Source of the DNA: Legionella genomosp. 1
GTDB taxonomy: Bacteria > Pseudomonadota > Gammaproteobacteria > Legionellales > Legionellaceae
DNA: 13,651 bases
NCBI GenBank assembly: GCA_945901145.1
Contig: CAMDJY010000011.1
Location: 1-13,651, forward strand
Reading direction: 5' to 3'
Position 1 is the stretch's first letter; every line of letters starts with the position of its first letter. The translations under genes and the position numbers were made by a program. Below the pieces are notes generated by a model. It was given only the letters and a program-made list of their open reading frames with translations, was not told the DNA's origin and made no database searches. Shown one piece after another: positions 1-6,403 of the stretch.

Positions 1-261
1 CGCCGGTTTCCATTGATTGGGAGGGACAAACCGCAACACCCGATATTCGGTCGGTTGCAGTGCTATACCATAGGTTGCAGACTCAACTAAGGCACGTTGC
101 TGAATAAATTTTATTTTATTAATAAACGCTTCGGCAGTCGTTCTGACACGTCGGCTGGCACCAAAATCTCCAAATGCGAGTAAGGCGAATCCAATGGTGA
201 TCCCAATGATGACCAGCACCACTAGGATCTCGATCAGCGTGAAGCCTTGTTTAGTTGGCAT
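1..261 (-). CDS. gspH: Type II secretion minor pseudopilin GspH, N-terminal part (runs off left edge)
   Basis: The first 87 codons of a type II secretion pseudopilin read from ATG at 261 down to base 1 without a stop. The N-terminus MPTKQGFTLIEILVVLVIIG has the prepilin peptidase site (cleavage between G6 and F7), the glutamate at +5 and a long hydrophobic helix. After the helix come polar residues with a RRVRTTAEAF stretch, then the beginning of the globular domain. In the family, minor pseudopilins such as GspH sit near the tip of the periplasmic pseudopilus. I call it GspH, not GspI or GspJ, because it directly follows gspG and because the post-helix region resembles the GspH/FimT type. 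Its start overlaps the end of gspG by 11 bases, which implies translational coupling in one operon. The C-terminal half lies outside the window. Confidence 0.85.
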   Translation of the reverse strand, partial: MPTKQGFTLIEILVVLVIIGITIGFALLAFGDFGASRRVRTTAEAFINKIKFIQQRALVESATYGIALQPTEYRVLRFVPPNQWKPA

Positions 262-670
262 TCCAGTTTCCAATTTCACTGTCGATACCACTGCCTCCGG
301 GTTGTCCATTTGCACCATAGGTAAAGACATCGACTTCTGCATGCTGTCCTGGATTTAAGTAAAGATAATTTCGACCCCATGGATCTTTAGGAATTGATTT
401 TAAGTAGGAGCGCCAATCATTTGGAATCGGATTTGTTGTTGGTTTATGAACTAAAGCGGCGAGCCCTTGATCGGTGGATGGATAGACTCCATTATCCAAG
501 CGGTATAAATCTAATGCATTTTGAATGGCTAAAACGTCTTGTTTGGCTTTGACAATCCGAGCATCATCTGGTCGATGAATGATTTGGGGAACAACCAATG
601 CGGCAAGAATTCCTAGAATGACGATGACGACCATGATTTCTATTAATGAAAACCCTTTTTGTTGATGCAT
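251..670 (-). CDS. gspG: Type II secretion major pseudopilin GspG
   Basis: This is the major pseudopilin, which polymerises into the periplasmic pseudopilus that pushes substrates through the outer-membrane secretin. The 139-residue length is normal for the family. Residues 1-6 (MHQQKG) form a short leader before the prepilin peptidase cut at G6/F7. Glu11 is the +5 glutamate, and a hydrophobic helix runs to about residue 30. The globular part carries signatures typical of GspG: VYPSTDQGL near residues 63-70, DPWGR at 96-100, and a glycine- and aspartate-rich C-terminal loop (about 119-137) where the family binds calcium. A strong GGGAG ribosome site lies six bases before the ATG. The gene follows gspF after 16 bases and overlaps gspH by 11, so the three are one transcription unit. 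Confidence 0.96.
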   Translation of the reverse strand: MHQQKGFSLIEIMVVIVILGILAALVVPQIIHRPDDARIVKAKQDVLAIQNALDLYRLDNGVYPSTDQGLAALVHKPTTNPIPNDWRSYLKSIPKDPWGRNYLYLNPGQHAEVDVFTYGANGQPGGSGIDSEIGNWNAN

Positions 671-676
671 ATATTT

Positions 677-681
677 CTCCC
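677..681 (-). promoter_or_regulatory. Ribosome binding site of gspG
   Basis: On the minus strand this reads GGGAG, six bases from the gspG ATG at 670. It lies in the 16-base gap between gspF and gspG. It fixes the gspG start and is much stronger than anything before gspF or gspH, in keeping with GspG being the major and most abundant pseudopilin. Confidence 0.75.
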
Positions 682-686
682 GTGTA

Positions 687-1889
687 TTAAGTCACTAATT
701 GTTCCATTGAAAAGATAGGCAATAATGTTGATAAGACAATAAAAAGAATAACACCTCCCATGAAAATGATCACGAGTGGCTCGAGCAAGGTCATGATAGT
801 ATCGATGAGTCTGCGTACTTCATGATCTAAATGTAGCGCAGCTCGCTCCATCATCGGCGCGAGTTGTCCGCTTTTTTCTCCGCTGGCGATTAAATGTACA
901 GCCATTGGACTTAAAAAACCGGTTTCGTTGAGTGCTTGACTAATCGATGTACCTTCTTTAACTTGGATGGCAGCGGTATCAAAACGCGATCGAATCACAA
1001 CATTTGTAATTAACCTTGCAGAAACCCGCATGGTTTCAAGAACACTGACGCCAGCTGCGAATAGAATCGCAAAAGTGTGGGTATATCTGGCAATATTGAC
1101 AGCAATAATTAAATAAGAAATGCCTGGAATTTTCAGCAAAAAATTATCCCATCGGTTGCGAATTTTGGGTTGTTTTAGGCTGTGCTTCAATCCGGTCAAG
1201 CCTAACACCAAGAGAATAATGATATAAAGACCATAGTCATGCATGACATGACTCATGGCGATGAGGACTTGCGTCATCGGTGGGAGTGTTTGTCCACTGC
1301 TACTAAATACTTCGATAATTTTAGGGACGACAAATGCCAATAAAAATCCGATAATCGCAGCGGATACGACAACCATTAAACTCGGATAGATCATCGCTTG
1401 CTGAATTTTTTGTTTCGTTTGTTGTTGATATTCTGTGTAATCGGCGAGTTTTTCTAAGACCATATCCAAACGTCCAGTTTGTTCCCCGGCCGCAATCGTT
1501 GCTCGATATAACTCAGGAAATACGTGAGGCTCGTCGTCCATTGCTTGCGCGAGTCCATAGCCTTCGAGGACTTTGGCTCGAACCGCAAAAATTAAGGATT
1601 GCACAGCAGGTTTGATGGATTGTTCACCCACGCCACGAAGGGCTTCTTCAAGGGGAATACCTGCTGCCAGTAAAGTTGCGAGTTGGCGTGTGAGCAAGGC
1701 TAAATCTTGCGCGGGAAAAGCACGTTTAGGTTTTTTACGTTGATTTTTTTTAAGAGCAACGAGTTGTGTTGGGATTAATCCTTGTTCACGTAATAGTTGA
1801 CGTGCATCGCGCTCGGAGTCGGCTTCTATCACCCCTTTCGTGGTTTTTCCGGAATTTTTTAAAGCATAATATTGATAAGCACTCATCAT
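687..1889 (-). CDS. gspF: Type II secretion inner-membrane platform protein GspF
   Basis: GspF is the polytopic inner-membrane platform protein that couples the cytoplasmic ATPase GspE to pseudopilus assembly. The 400-residue length and architecture match the family. A cytoplasmic N-terminal region (AYQYYALKNSGKTTKGVIEA) precedes two repeated T2SSF domains at about residues 65-190 and 270-393. Each has the characteristic internal motif, LAAGIPLEEAL near 73-83 and FAAGVSVLETM near 277-287. Membrane helices are visible at about 168-190, 218-236 and 370-393. Two adjacent ATGs (1889 and 1886) are possible starts and neither has a clear ribosome site; MSAYQYYAL from 1886 looks more typical. It is the first gene of the visible secretion block. 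No gspE or gspD precedes it; glnA lies there instead, pointing the other way, so those components must be encoded elsewhere. Confidence 0.96.
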   Translation of the reverse strand: MMSAYQYYALKNSGKTTKGVIEADSERDARQLLREQGLIPTQLVALKKNQRKKPKRAFPAQDLALLTRQLATLLAAGIPLEEALRGVGEQSIKPAVQSLIFAVRAKVLEGYGLAQAMDDEPHVFPELYRATIAAGEQTGRLDMVLEKLADYTEYQQQTKQKIQQAMIYPSLMVVVSAAIIGFLLAFVVPKIIEVFSSSGQTLPPMTQVLIAMSHVMHDYGLYIIILLVLGLTGLKHSLKQPKIRNRWDNFLLKIPGISYLIIAVNIARYTHTFAILFAAGVSVLETMRVSARLITNVVIRSRFDTAAIQVKEGTSISQALNETGFLSPMAVHLIASGEKSGQLAPMMERAALHLDHEVRRLIDTIMTLLEPLVIIFMGGVILFIVLSTLLPIFSMEQLVT

Positions 1890-1928
1890 TCATTTCAATA
1901 AAAATCAAATCTCTTTGAGTCTAATCTA

Positions 1929-1957
1929 TTGGGTTTCATAAGTCATTAAGATAGAAT
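1929..1957 (+). promoter_or_regulatory. Candidate sigma-70 promoter of glnA
   Basis: TTGGGT at 1929-1934 (three of six matches to the -35 consensus) is separated by 17 bases from TAGAAT at 1952-1957 (five of six matches to the -10 consensus). A start near 1964 would give a leader of about 34 bases before the glnA ATG. The spacing is ideal but the -35 is weak, so this is a prediction only. Confidence 0.4.
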
Positions 1958-1968
1958 CAGATAGAATC
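1949..1968 (+). repeat. Tandem 10-base direct repeat in the glnA leader/promoter
   Basis: AGATAGAATC occurs twice with no gap (1949-1958 and 1959-1968). Each copy holds a TAGAAT hexamer that resembles a -10 element. The first copy coincides with the -10 of the candidate glnA promoter. The ten-base period puts the copies about one helical turn apart. Confidence 0.8.
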
Positions 1969-1985
1969 ATGAGCGTGTTGTGTTC

Positions 1986-1991
1986 AGGGAG
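1986..1991 (+). promoter_or_regulatory. Ribosome binding site that sets the glnA start
   Basis: AGGGAG lies six bases before the ATG at 1998. An in-frame GTG at 1980 lies upstream of this site and would make the site part of the coding region, so 1998 is preferred. The resulting 469-residue protein matches the normal length of proteobacterial GlnA. Confidence 0.85.
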
Positions 1992-1997
1992 AAAGAA

Positions 1998-3407
1998 ATG
2001 AGCATCAGTAAAATCAAGTCTGCAATTGAAAACTATGAAGCTAAATTTATTGACTTACGATTTACCGATACGATAGGTAAAGAACAGCATATTACCATTC
2101 CAGTTTCGGCAGTTCAGGATGATTTTATTGAAAATGGCAAAATGATTGATGGCTCATCGTTTAAAGGCTGGCAAAAGATTCATCAATCAGATTTGGCATT
2201 GATGCCAGATTTAGAGACTATTCTTCCTGATCCGTTTTATCAAGAGCGTACTTTATTCATTCGTTGTAATATCGCTGACCCGCAAACCATGACCGGTTAT
2301 GACCGAGATCCGCGTTCGATCGCGCAGCGTGCTGAAGCTTATCTTCAGTCAACGGGGATTGCTGATCAAGCTTTATTTGGTCCGGAGCCTGAGTTTTTTT
2401 TATTCGATGATGTCCGCTGGGAAACCAATATGAGTGGTTCGTTTTATAAAATTGATTCTGAGGAGGCGCAATGGAATTCTGGGAAGGTTGTTGAAGGCGG
2501 TAATATTGGACATCGTCCGCATATCAAAGGGGGCTATTTTCCAGTGCCGCCGGTTGACTCTTCTCAAGACATTCGTTCAGCTATTTCAGAAATACTCGAA
2601 TCATTAGGGATAGTGGTTGAAGCCCATCATCATGAAGTGGCAACTGCCAATCAATGTGAGGTGGCCACTCGGTTTAATTCCCTGACGAAAAAAGCAGATG
2701 AATTGCAAATTCTTAAGTATGTTGTGCACAATGTTGCACATAATCATGGTAAAACCGCAACGTTTATGCCGAAACCTTTAGTCGGTGATAATGGCAGCGG
2801 CATGCATTGTCATCAATCGCTGGTGAAAGATGGTGTCAATTTATTTGCAGGAGATCATTATGCAGGTCTTTCTGAAACTGCGCTTTATTATATTGGTGGG
2901 ATTATTCAGCATGCTCGGGCATTAAATGCAATCACCAATCCTGCAACAAATAGTTACAAGCGTTTAGTTCCGGGTTTTGAAGCACCGGTTTTATTGACCT
3001 ATTCAGCACGCAATCGTTCGGCATCGATTCGGATTCCACATGTTAGCCATCCGAAAGCACGTCGGATTGAAGTCAGATTTCCTGACCCGATGGCGAATCC
3101 TTATTTGGCTTTTTCCGCGATGATGCTCGCGGGTCTTGATGGCATTGTGAAAAAAATTCATCCAGGCGAGGCGATTGATAAAGATTTGTATGATTTGCCT
3201 GCTGAAGAATTAATTGATATTCCAACAGTAGCCGGCTCACTCGAACAGGCTGTTGAATGTTTACATCGTGATCATGAGTTTTTGTTACAAGGCGATGTCT
3301 TTAGCCAAGATTTTATTAAGAGTTATATCAAGCTGCGTGAGCAGGATATCACTTATATTCGCAGCCTGGTTCATCCTGCAGAGTTTGAATTGTATTATAG
3401 TCAGTAA
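1998..3407 (+). CDS. glnA: Glutamine synthetase type I
   Basis: This cytoplasmic dodecameric enzyme makes glutamine from glutamate, ammonia and ATP. The start at 1998 gives 469 residues. Family signatures appear in order, offset by about +1 from E. coli GlnA: the latch residues DGSSFKGW at 51-58, metal-binding [10 protein letters not shown] at 128-137 (Glu130 and Glu132), the [11 protein letters not shown] loop near 265-275 (His270), [17 protein letters not shown] near 314-330, the ATP/phosphate arginines in [13 protein letters not shown] (335-347), and [10 protein letters not shown] near 355-364. Tyr398 in the KDLYDLP segment corresponds to the adenylylation tyrosine of enteric GlnA, so control by a GlnE-type adenylyltransferase is likely. 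No nitrogen-responsive sigma-54 promoter is visible upstream. The gene stands divergent from the type II secretion block. Confidence 0.98.
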   Translation: MSISKIKSAIENYEAKFIDLRFTDTIGKEQHITIPVSAVQDDFIENGKMIDGSSFKGWQKIHQSDLALMPDLETILPDPFYQERTLFIRCNIADPQTMTGYDRDPRSIAQRAEAYLQSTGIADQALFGPEPEFFLFDDVRWETNMSGSFYKIDSEEAQWNSGKVVEGGNIGHRPHIKGGYFPVPPVDSSQDIRSAISEILESLGIVVEAHHHEVATANQCEVATRFNSLTKKADELQILKYVVHNVAHNHGKTATFMPKPLVGDNGSGMHCHQSLVKDGVNLFAGDHYAGLSETALYYIGGIIQHARALNAITNPATNSYKRLVPGFEAPVLLTYSARNRSASIRIPHVSHPKARRIEVRFPDPMANPYLAFSAMMLAGLDGIVKKIHPGEAIDKDLYDLPAEELIDIPTVAGSLEQAVECLHRDHEFLLQGDVFSQDFIKSYIKLREQDITYIRSLVHPAEFELYYSQ

Positions 3408-3498
3408 TTGATGATGTAAAAATTAAATACCTAAAGTTAATGCTCTTTTTGCCGCTAATAAAATCAGTGTGATTAAAAATACATCTATGGAGACGGCG
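3408..3498 (+). other. Spacer between glnA and the following small gene
   Basis: The 91 bases contain no recognisable hairpin terminator and no strong promoter. Whether the downstream genes are read through from glnA cannot be decided from the sequence. Confidence 0.5.
3489..3492 (+). promoter_or_regulatory. Ribosome binding site favouring the start at 3499
   Basis: GGAG lies six bases before ATG 3499. The upstream in-frame candidates, GTG 3469 and ATG 3487, have no comparable site. Confidence 0.6.
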
Positions 3499-3774
3499 AT
3501 GGACATTATTTTTCAGGGGCAACATGACAGTACTGAGGCGGGTGATAGCTTACAAGGTATTATTCATTTGTTAAAAGAGCGTTATCATATCGATTCGTTT
3601 CGTGAAATGCACTTGTCAGTGACTTTAGTCGACCATGTGGGGCAAGATGTGGAGCTTGTTGATAGCAAAACCAATCAACCTTATCGTGTGCTTGAAGTGT
3701 GTCGTAACCATCATACAGTTTCTCAGCGTATGGGGCAGCCTTCTTTAAAGTTAGTGATTGATAATACTAAATGA
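3499..3774 (+). CDS. Small conserved-looking protein of unknown function (91 residues)
   Basis: I do not recognise this protein. From ATG 3499 it has 91 residues; longer readings from GTG 3469 (101 residues) or ATG 3487 are possible but lack a ribosome site. It begins MDIIFQGQHDSTEAGDSLQG and looks like a soluble alpha/beta domain. A helix-prone segment (GIIHLLKERYHI) comes first, then alternating beta-like stretches (MHLSVTLVDHVGQDVELVD, YRVLEVCRN, LKLVID). There is no signal peptide or membrane segment. The opening stretch and the SFREMHLSVTL segment suggest a compact cytoplasmic protein. The gene lies between glnA and another unknown gene on the same strand, 44 bases before the next start, and may share its transcript. 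Codon use and a good ribosome site support it being real; function cannot be stated. Confidence 0.75.
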   Translation: MDIIFQGQHDSTEAGDSLQGIIHLLKERYHIDSFREMHLSVTLVDHVGQDVELVDSKTNQPYRVLEVCRNHHTVSQRMGQPSLKLVIDNTK

Positions 3775-3818
3775 TCCTGACATACTTTTCTTAATATCAT
3801 TAAAAGAGCCAATGACAG

Positions 3819-4490
3819 ATGCAAGAGTCACAAAATGGTCCAAATTATAAGCATTGGATTTCTACTTATGGTTTATTGACGGCACAGCGCGTGCTTGATC
3901 GGTTTAAGCTGCAACTGCCTCACGATAAATTAGTCAGTGCTTTACATTCTGCTGATCATGGTTATTATTTGGTCTTAAAGATACCGATGATGAATATTTT
4001 CAACGGGATTATTTTTCAACAAGCCTATGACTATCAAGTGTATGCACAGAAGTTAATGATTGATTATCGTCTCTCCGAAGAATATTCGAAAGATCCAGAG
4101 ATGCCAGGTGCTAATATTCGTGCTGATTTAAATGATCAATATGAGCAGATGCTGATTACAGGCAAAGCTTTTAATGAAGCACAATATCAGCATTATCGAA
4201 TTATTTCTGAGAGTCAGGCCTATTTAATTCAAAAGGTTAGTGGGTTGCATGACCCTGCACAGGATTTAGTGCATTTAAAAGATGATTTAGATTTCAAAGA
4301 AAAAACGACTGAGTTTATTTTTACAGCAGAAGCCATCACCAACACGTTTCGCACTTACCGCAGCCAATTTTATAACATGATTTTAATCATTACGGAACGT
4401 CTCAGTAGTTTGTCAGATTATCATTTGAATCAACAAACCTCGGCGCAAGAACGTGAGTCTTTGGCGTTTGATCGTGGCATTGGTGGCTAA
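3819..4490 (+). CDS. Uncharacterised soluble protein, 223 residues
   Basis: I do not recognise this protein. It starts at ATG 3819, which gives MQESQNGPNYKHWISTYGLL. An overlapping ATG at 3812 is in another frame and soon hits a stop. The sequence is hydrophilic and probably mostly helical, with no signal peptide or membrane segment. Tyrosines are frequent. The C-terminal third (about 145-205) has amphipathic helix character, including EFIFTAEAITNTFRTYRSQF and a short hydrophobic NMILIITERL. The tail, rich in glutamine, glutamate and arginine, ends in GIGG. It follows the 91-residue gene by 44 bases and precedes the MltA-like gene by only 12, so an operon with the transglycosylase is likely. 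That context hints at a cell-envelope link but does not establish one. Confidence 0.8.
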   Translation: MQESQNGPNYKHWISTYGLLTAQRVLDRFKLQLPHDKLVSALHSADHGYYLVLKIPMMNIFNGIIFQQAYDYQVYAQKLMIDYRLSEEYSKDPEMPGANIRADLNDQYEQMLITGKAFNEAQYQHYRIISESQAYLIQKVSGLHDPAQDLVHLKDDLDFKEKTTEFIFTAEAITNTFRTYRSQFYNMILIITERLSSLSDYHLNQQTSAQERESLAFDRGIGG

Positions 4491-4502
4491 GTGTGAGTTT
4501 GT

Positions 4503-5696
4503 ATGAAAAGTAAATTCCTTGGAGTGGTTTGTTTCCTTGTGGTCGGTGCTGTATTTTATTGGTATTGGCATGAGAAAAATCCTACAGTGGTTTTCATTGA
4601 ACCGCGTCTGAAAATGGTTTCTTTTGCAGAGTTACCTGGTTGGCAACAAGCGAATACGTTAAAATCACTCAAGACTTTTCAAGGCTCTTGCCGAATTTTT
4701 TTAAAACAAAATCCAGAACAATCGGTTGGTAATGATAAACTAAAGTTAAAAGCCAAGGATTGGTTTCCTGCGTGTCGTGCGGCTTTAAGCCTAAATACTT
4801 CCTCTCAAGAAGTTGCAAAAGCCTTTTTCCAAGCATGGTTTAATCCGGTTGAGTTTAACAATGGTCAATCGATGGTTGGGTTATTTACCGGTTATTATTT
4901 TCCAAGTATACCGGGTAGCCTAGTAAAAACTGATGAATATTCTATACCTATTTACGGGTTACCAAACGATCGCCTGAGTTTACGCTTAAGAGATTTTGAT
5001 GCGAATTTACCCAATAAGACACTGATTGGGCGTATCCAAGGGAATCAATTGATGCCTTATTACACTCGAAAAGCGATTGATGCAGGTGCAATTCGGGATA
5101 AAGCGCCGATATTAGCATGGGTGAAAAGCCCAGTAGATCGTTTATTTATCGAGATTCAAGGCTCGGGTATTCTTGAGTTGCCAAATCAAGAAAATTTACT
5201 TTTAGGCTCTGCCGGCGGTACGGGGGCGCCGTACACAGCAATTGGGCGCGTATTAATCGATAAAGGGGTGATGACACGAGATAGTGCCTCCATGCAACGG
5301 ATTCGCGCTTATTTGGAGGCCCACCCTGGTGAAATGGATGCTGTGATTAACCAAAATCAATCGTTTGTTTTTTTTAGGATATTGGCTCAAAAAGGTGCTT
5401 TGGGTGCACAAGGTCTATTACTGACGCCGGGTTATTCACTGGCTGTTGATCAAAATTGGGTGCCATTAGGCACACCCATTTGGCTGAATACCACAAGACC
5501 AGACGAGCAAACGAATGCCACTCACCCATTTAAGCGCTTAATGGTTGCGCAAGATACAGGTGGTGCGATTCGCGGTGCCGTGCGCGGAGATATCTATTGG
5601 GGTGAGGGACCTCGTGCAACCGAGATTGCTGGCAAAATGAAAGATACAGGACGATATTGGCTCTTACTGCCGCGTACTTTTAGCATTGATCATTAA
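4503..5696 (+). CDS. mltA: Membrane-bound lytic murein transglycosylase, MltA family
   Basis: MltA cleaves the MurNAc-GlcNAc bond of peptidoglycan, leaving 1,6-anhydro-MurNAc ends. The 397-residue protein has the MltA domain with GLFTGYYFPSIPGS (126-139), IEIQGSG (216-222) and GTGAPYTAIGRVLIDKG (239-255). The C-terminal 3D barrel follows: LLLTPGYSLAVD (305-316), VPLGTPIWL (320-328), VAQDTGGAIRGAVRGD (348-363). Asp363 in RGDIYWG aligns with the catalytic Asp308 of mature E. coli MltA; Asp351 is also conserved. The N-terminus (about 5-22) is a hydrophobic segment, but Cys10 (preceded by GVV) does not fit a lipobox. The enzyme therefore appears to be held in the inner membrane by a signal-anchor instead of being an outer-membrane lipoprotein as in E. 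coli. It lies 12 bases after the unknown 223-residue gene. Confidence 0.95.
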   Translation: MKSKFLGVVCFLVVGAVFYWYWHEKNPTVVFIEPRLKMVSFAELPGWQQANTLKSLKTFQGSCRIFLKQNPEQSVGNDKLKLKAKDWFPACRAALSLNTSSQEVAKAFFQAWFNPVEFNNGQSMVGLFTGYYFPSIPGSLVKTDEYSIPIYGLPNDRLSLRLRDFDANLPNKTLIGRIQGNQLMPYYTRKAIDAGAIRDKAPILAWVKSPVDRLFIEIQGSGILELPNQENLLLGSAGGTGAPYTAIGRVLIDKGVMTRDSASMQRIRAYLEAHPGEMDAVINQNQSFVFFRILAQKGALGAQGLLLTPGYSLAVDQNWVPLGTPIWLNTTRPDEQTNATHPFKRLMVAQDTGGAIRGAVRGDIYWGEGPRATEIAGKMKDTGRYWLLLPRTFSIDH

Positions 5697-5737
5697 TTGC
5701 ATCCAGAAATACAATAATTTTTTTGATTTTTATGGCC

Positions 5738-5743
5738 TATAAT
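5738..5743 (+). promoter_or_regulatory. Candidate -10 element of the 5774 gene
   Basis: A perfect TATAAT stands in the 77-base spacer after mltA, 30 bases before the next ATG. The region where a -35 should lie (about 5715-5720, TAATTT) is a poor match, and the surroundings are rich in A and T tracts, which could act as an upstream element. AT-rich spacers produce such hexamers by chance. Confidence 0.35.
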
Positions 5744-5773
5744 TAATTTATATGTTGTTTAATAGGTCTTTAT

Positions 5774-6400
5774 ATGTCAAAAAATAAGGAACCAACTGAC
5801 GTTGCTGCTGCAGAGGCTCTAGAGCGGGCAAAAAAAAAGTGGTTGGAATATGCCACTCATATTACGATCAATATACCAGGCTTTACAGTAAAACAAGAAA
5901 TATCTAAAACTAAACTCATTGCATTTGGCAAGATGAGCGCTGATGCTCAAGGTGAATTAAATGAATCAATAAAAAAAGCAACACAAGCGTTGACGAATCA
6001 GGAAAATGCAAAGGCTCAGTTAAATAAATTTGAATCCAGCTTCTTCATGTCATTTAGTGATAATTATCTAAATCCAATTGCTAATTTCATTCGAAAAATC
6101 TTCAATTACCCTCCTCAGCCTACTTACAAAGAGTTTTATAATCGAGCATTTCAGGATGCATCTACAAACAGAGTGAAATGCGACGGTGATGTGGAGGAAA
6201 AAGAAGCATATTTGGAAAAAGTTCTTCTTTCAGTGAAGACTGAGTGCTCTGAATTACAACGTTTAAATAAAAAGCAAGAAAAATTAGATGACTTAAGAGA
6301 GAAATATGTTGAAGCAAAAACGGTATTTGAATCGAAAAACAATAAAAATGATCAAACCGAATCTTCTGAGACCGAATCAAGTCATCCTAAGCTCGGATAA
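5774..6400 (+). CDS. Uncharacterised coiled-coil protein, 208 residues
   Basis: I do not recognise this protein. It is hydrophilic and rich in lysine, glutamate and asparagine, with no signal peptide or membrane helix. Two stretches look like coiled coil: about residues 55-90 (ELNESIKKATQALTNQENAK) and 138-187 (EEKEAYLEKV through LQRLNKKQEKLDDLREKYVE). Between them is a more ordered, aromatic part with SFFMSFSDNYLNPIANFIRK and NYPPQPTYKEFYNRAF. The tail (188-208) is disordered, with two TESS units in tandem followed by HPKLG. A run of nine A bases (5830-5838) codes for KKK near residue 20. The gene stands alone with its own candidate promoter and ends three bases from the convergent DedA-type gene. 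In a Legionella-like cell, such an orphan coiled-coil protein with a polar acidic tail could be a secreted effector, but that is speculation. Confidence 0.8.
   Translation: MSKNKEPTDVAAAEALERAKKKWLEYATHITINIPGFTVKQEISKTKLIAFGKMSADAQGELNESIKKATQALTNQENAKAQLNKFESSFFMSFSDNYLNPIANFIRKIFNYPPQPTYKEFYNRAFQDASTNRVKCDGDVEEKEAYLEKVLLSVKTECSELQRLNKKQEKLDDLREKYVEAKTVFESKNNKNDQTESSETESSHPKLG
6356..6378 (+). repeat. Short in-frame coding repeat in the tail of the 5774 gene
   Basis: ACCGAATC occurs at 6356-6363 and again at 6371-6378, a period of 15 bases. It codes for the doubled TESS units in the disordered C-terminus. It is probably a small tandem duplication or low-complexity drift. Confidence 0.6.
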
Positions 6401-6403
6401 TTA

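Larger units (their letters stand above)
1890..1997. other. Divergent intergenic region between gspF and glnA
   Basis: This 108-base AT-rich spacer must contain the promoters of both the type II secretion block (minus) and glnA (plus). I see a sigma-70-like candidate for glnA and a tandem 10-base repeat, listed separately. I see no sigma-54 (GG-N10-GC) element and no convincing minus-strand promoter. Confidence 0.6.

Noticed and set aside
1980..1997. In-frame GTG start that would extend glnA by six residues
   Set aside because: It lies before a strong AGGGAG ribosome site that fits ATG 1998, and the shorter protein has the normal GlnA length and N-terminus.
2394..2401. Eight-base T run in glnA as a slippage site
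   Set aside because: It codes for conserved phenylalanines in the GPEPEFF motif of an essential-type enzyme; conservation of the protein explains it.
6151..6380. Two minus-strand open frames of 63 and 72 codons
   Set aside because: They lie opposite the coding 5774 gene, have no ribosome site and show only shadow-like composition.
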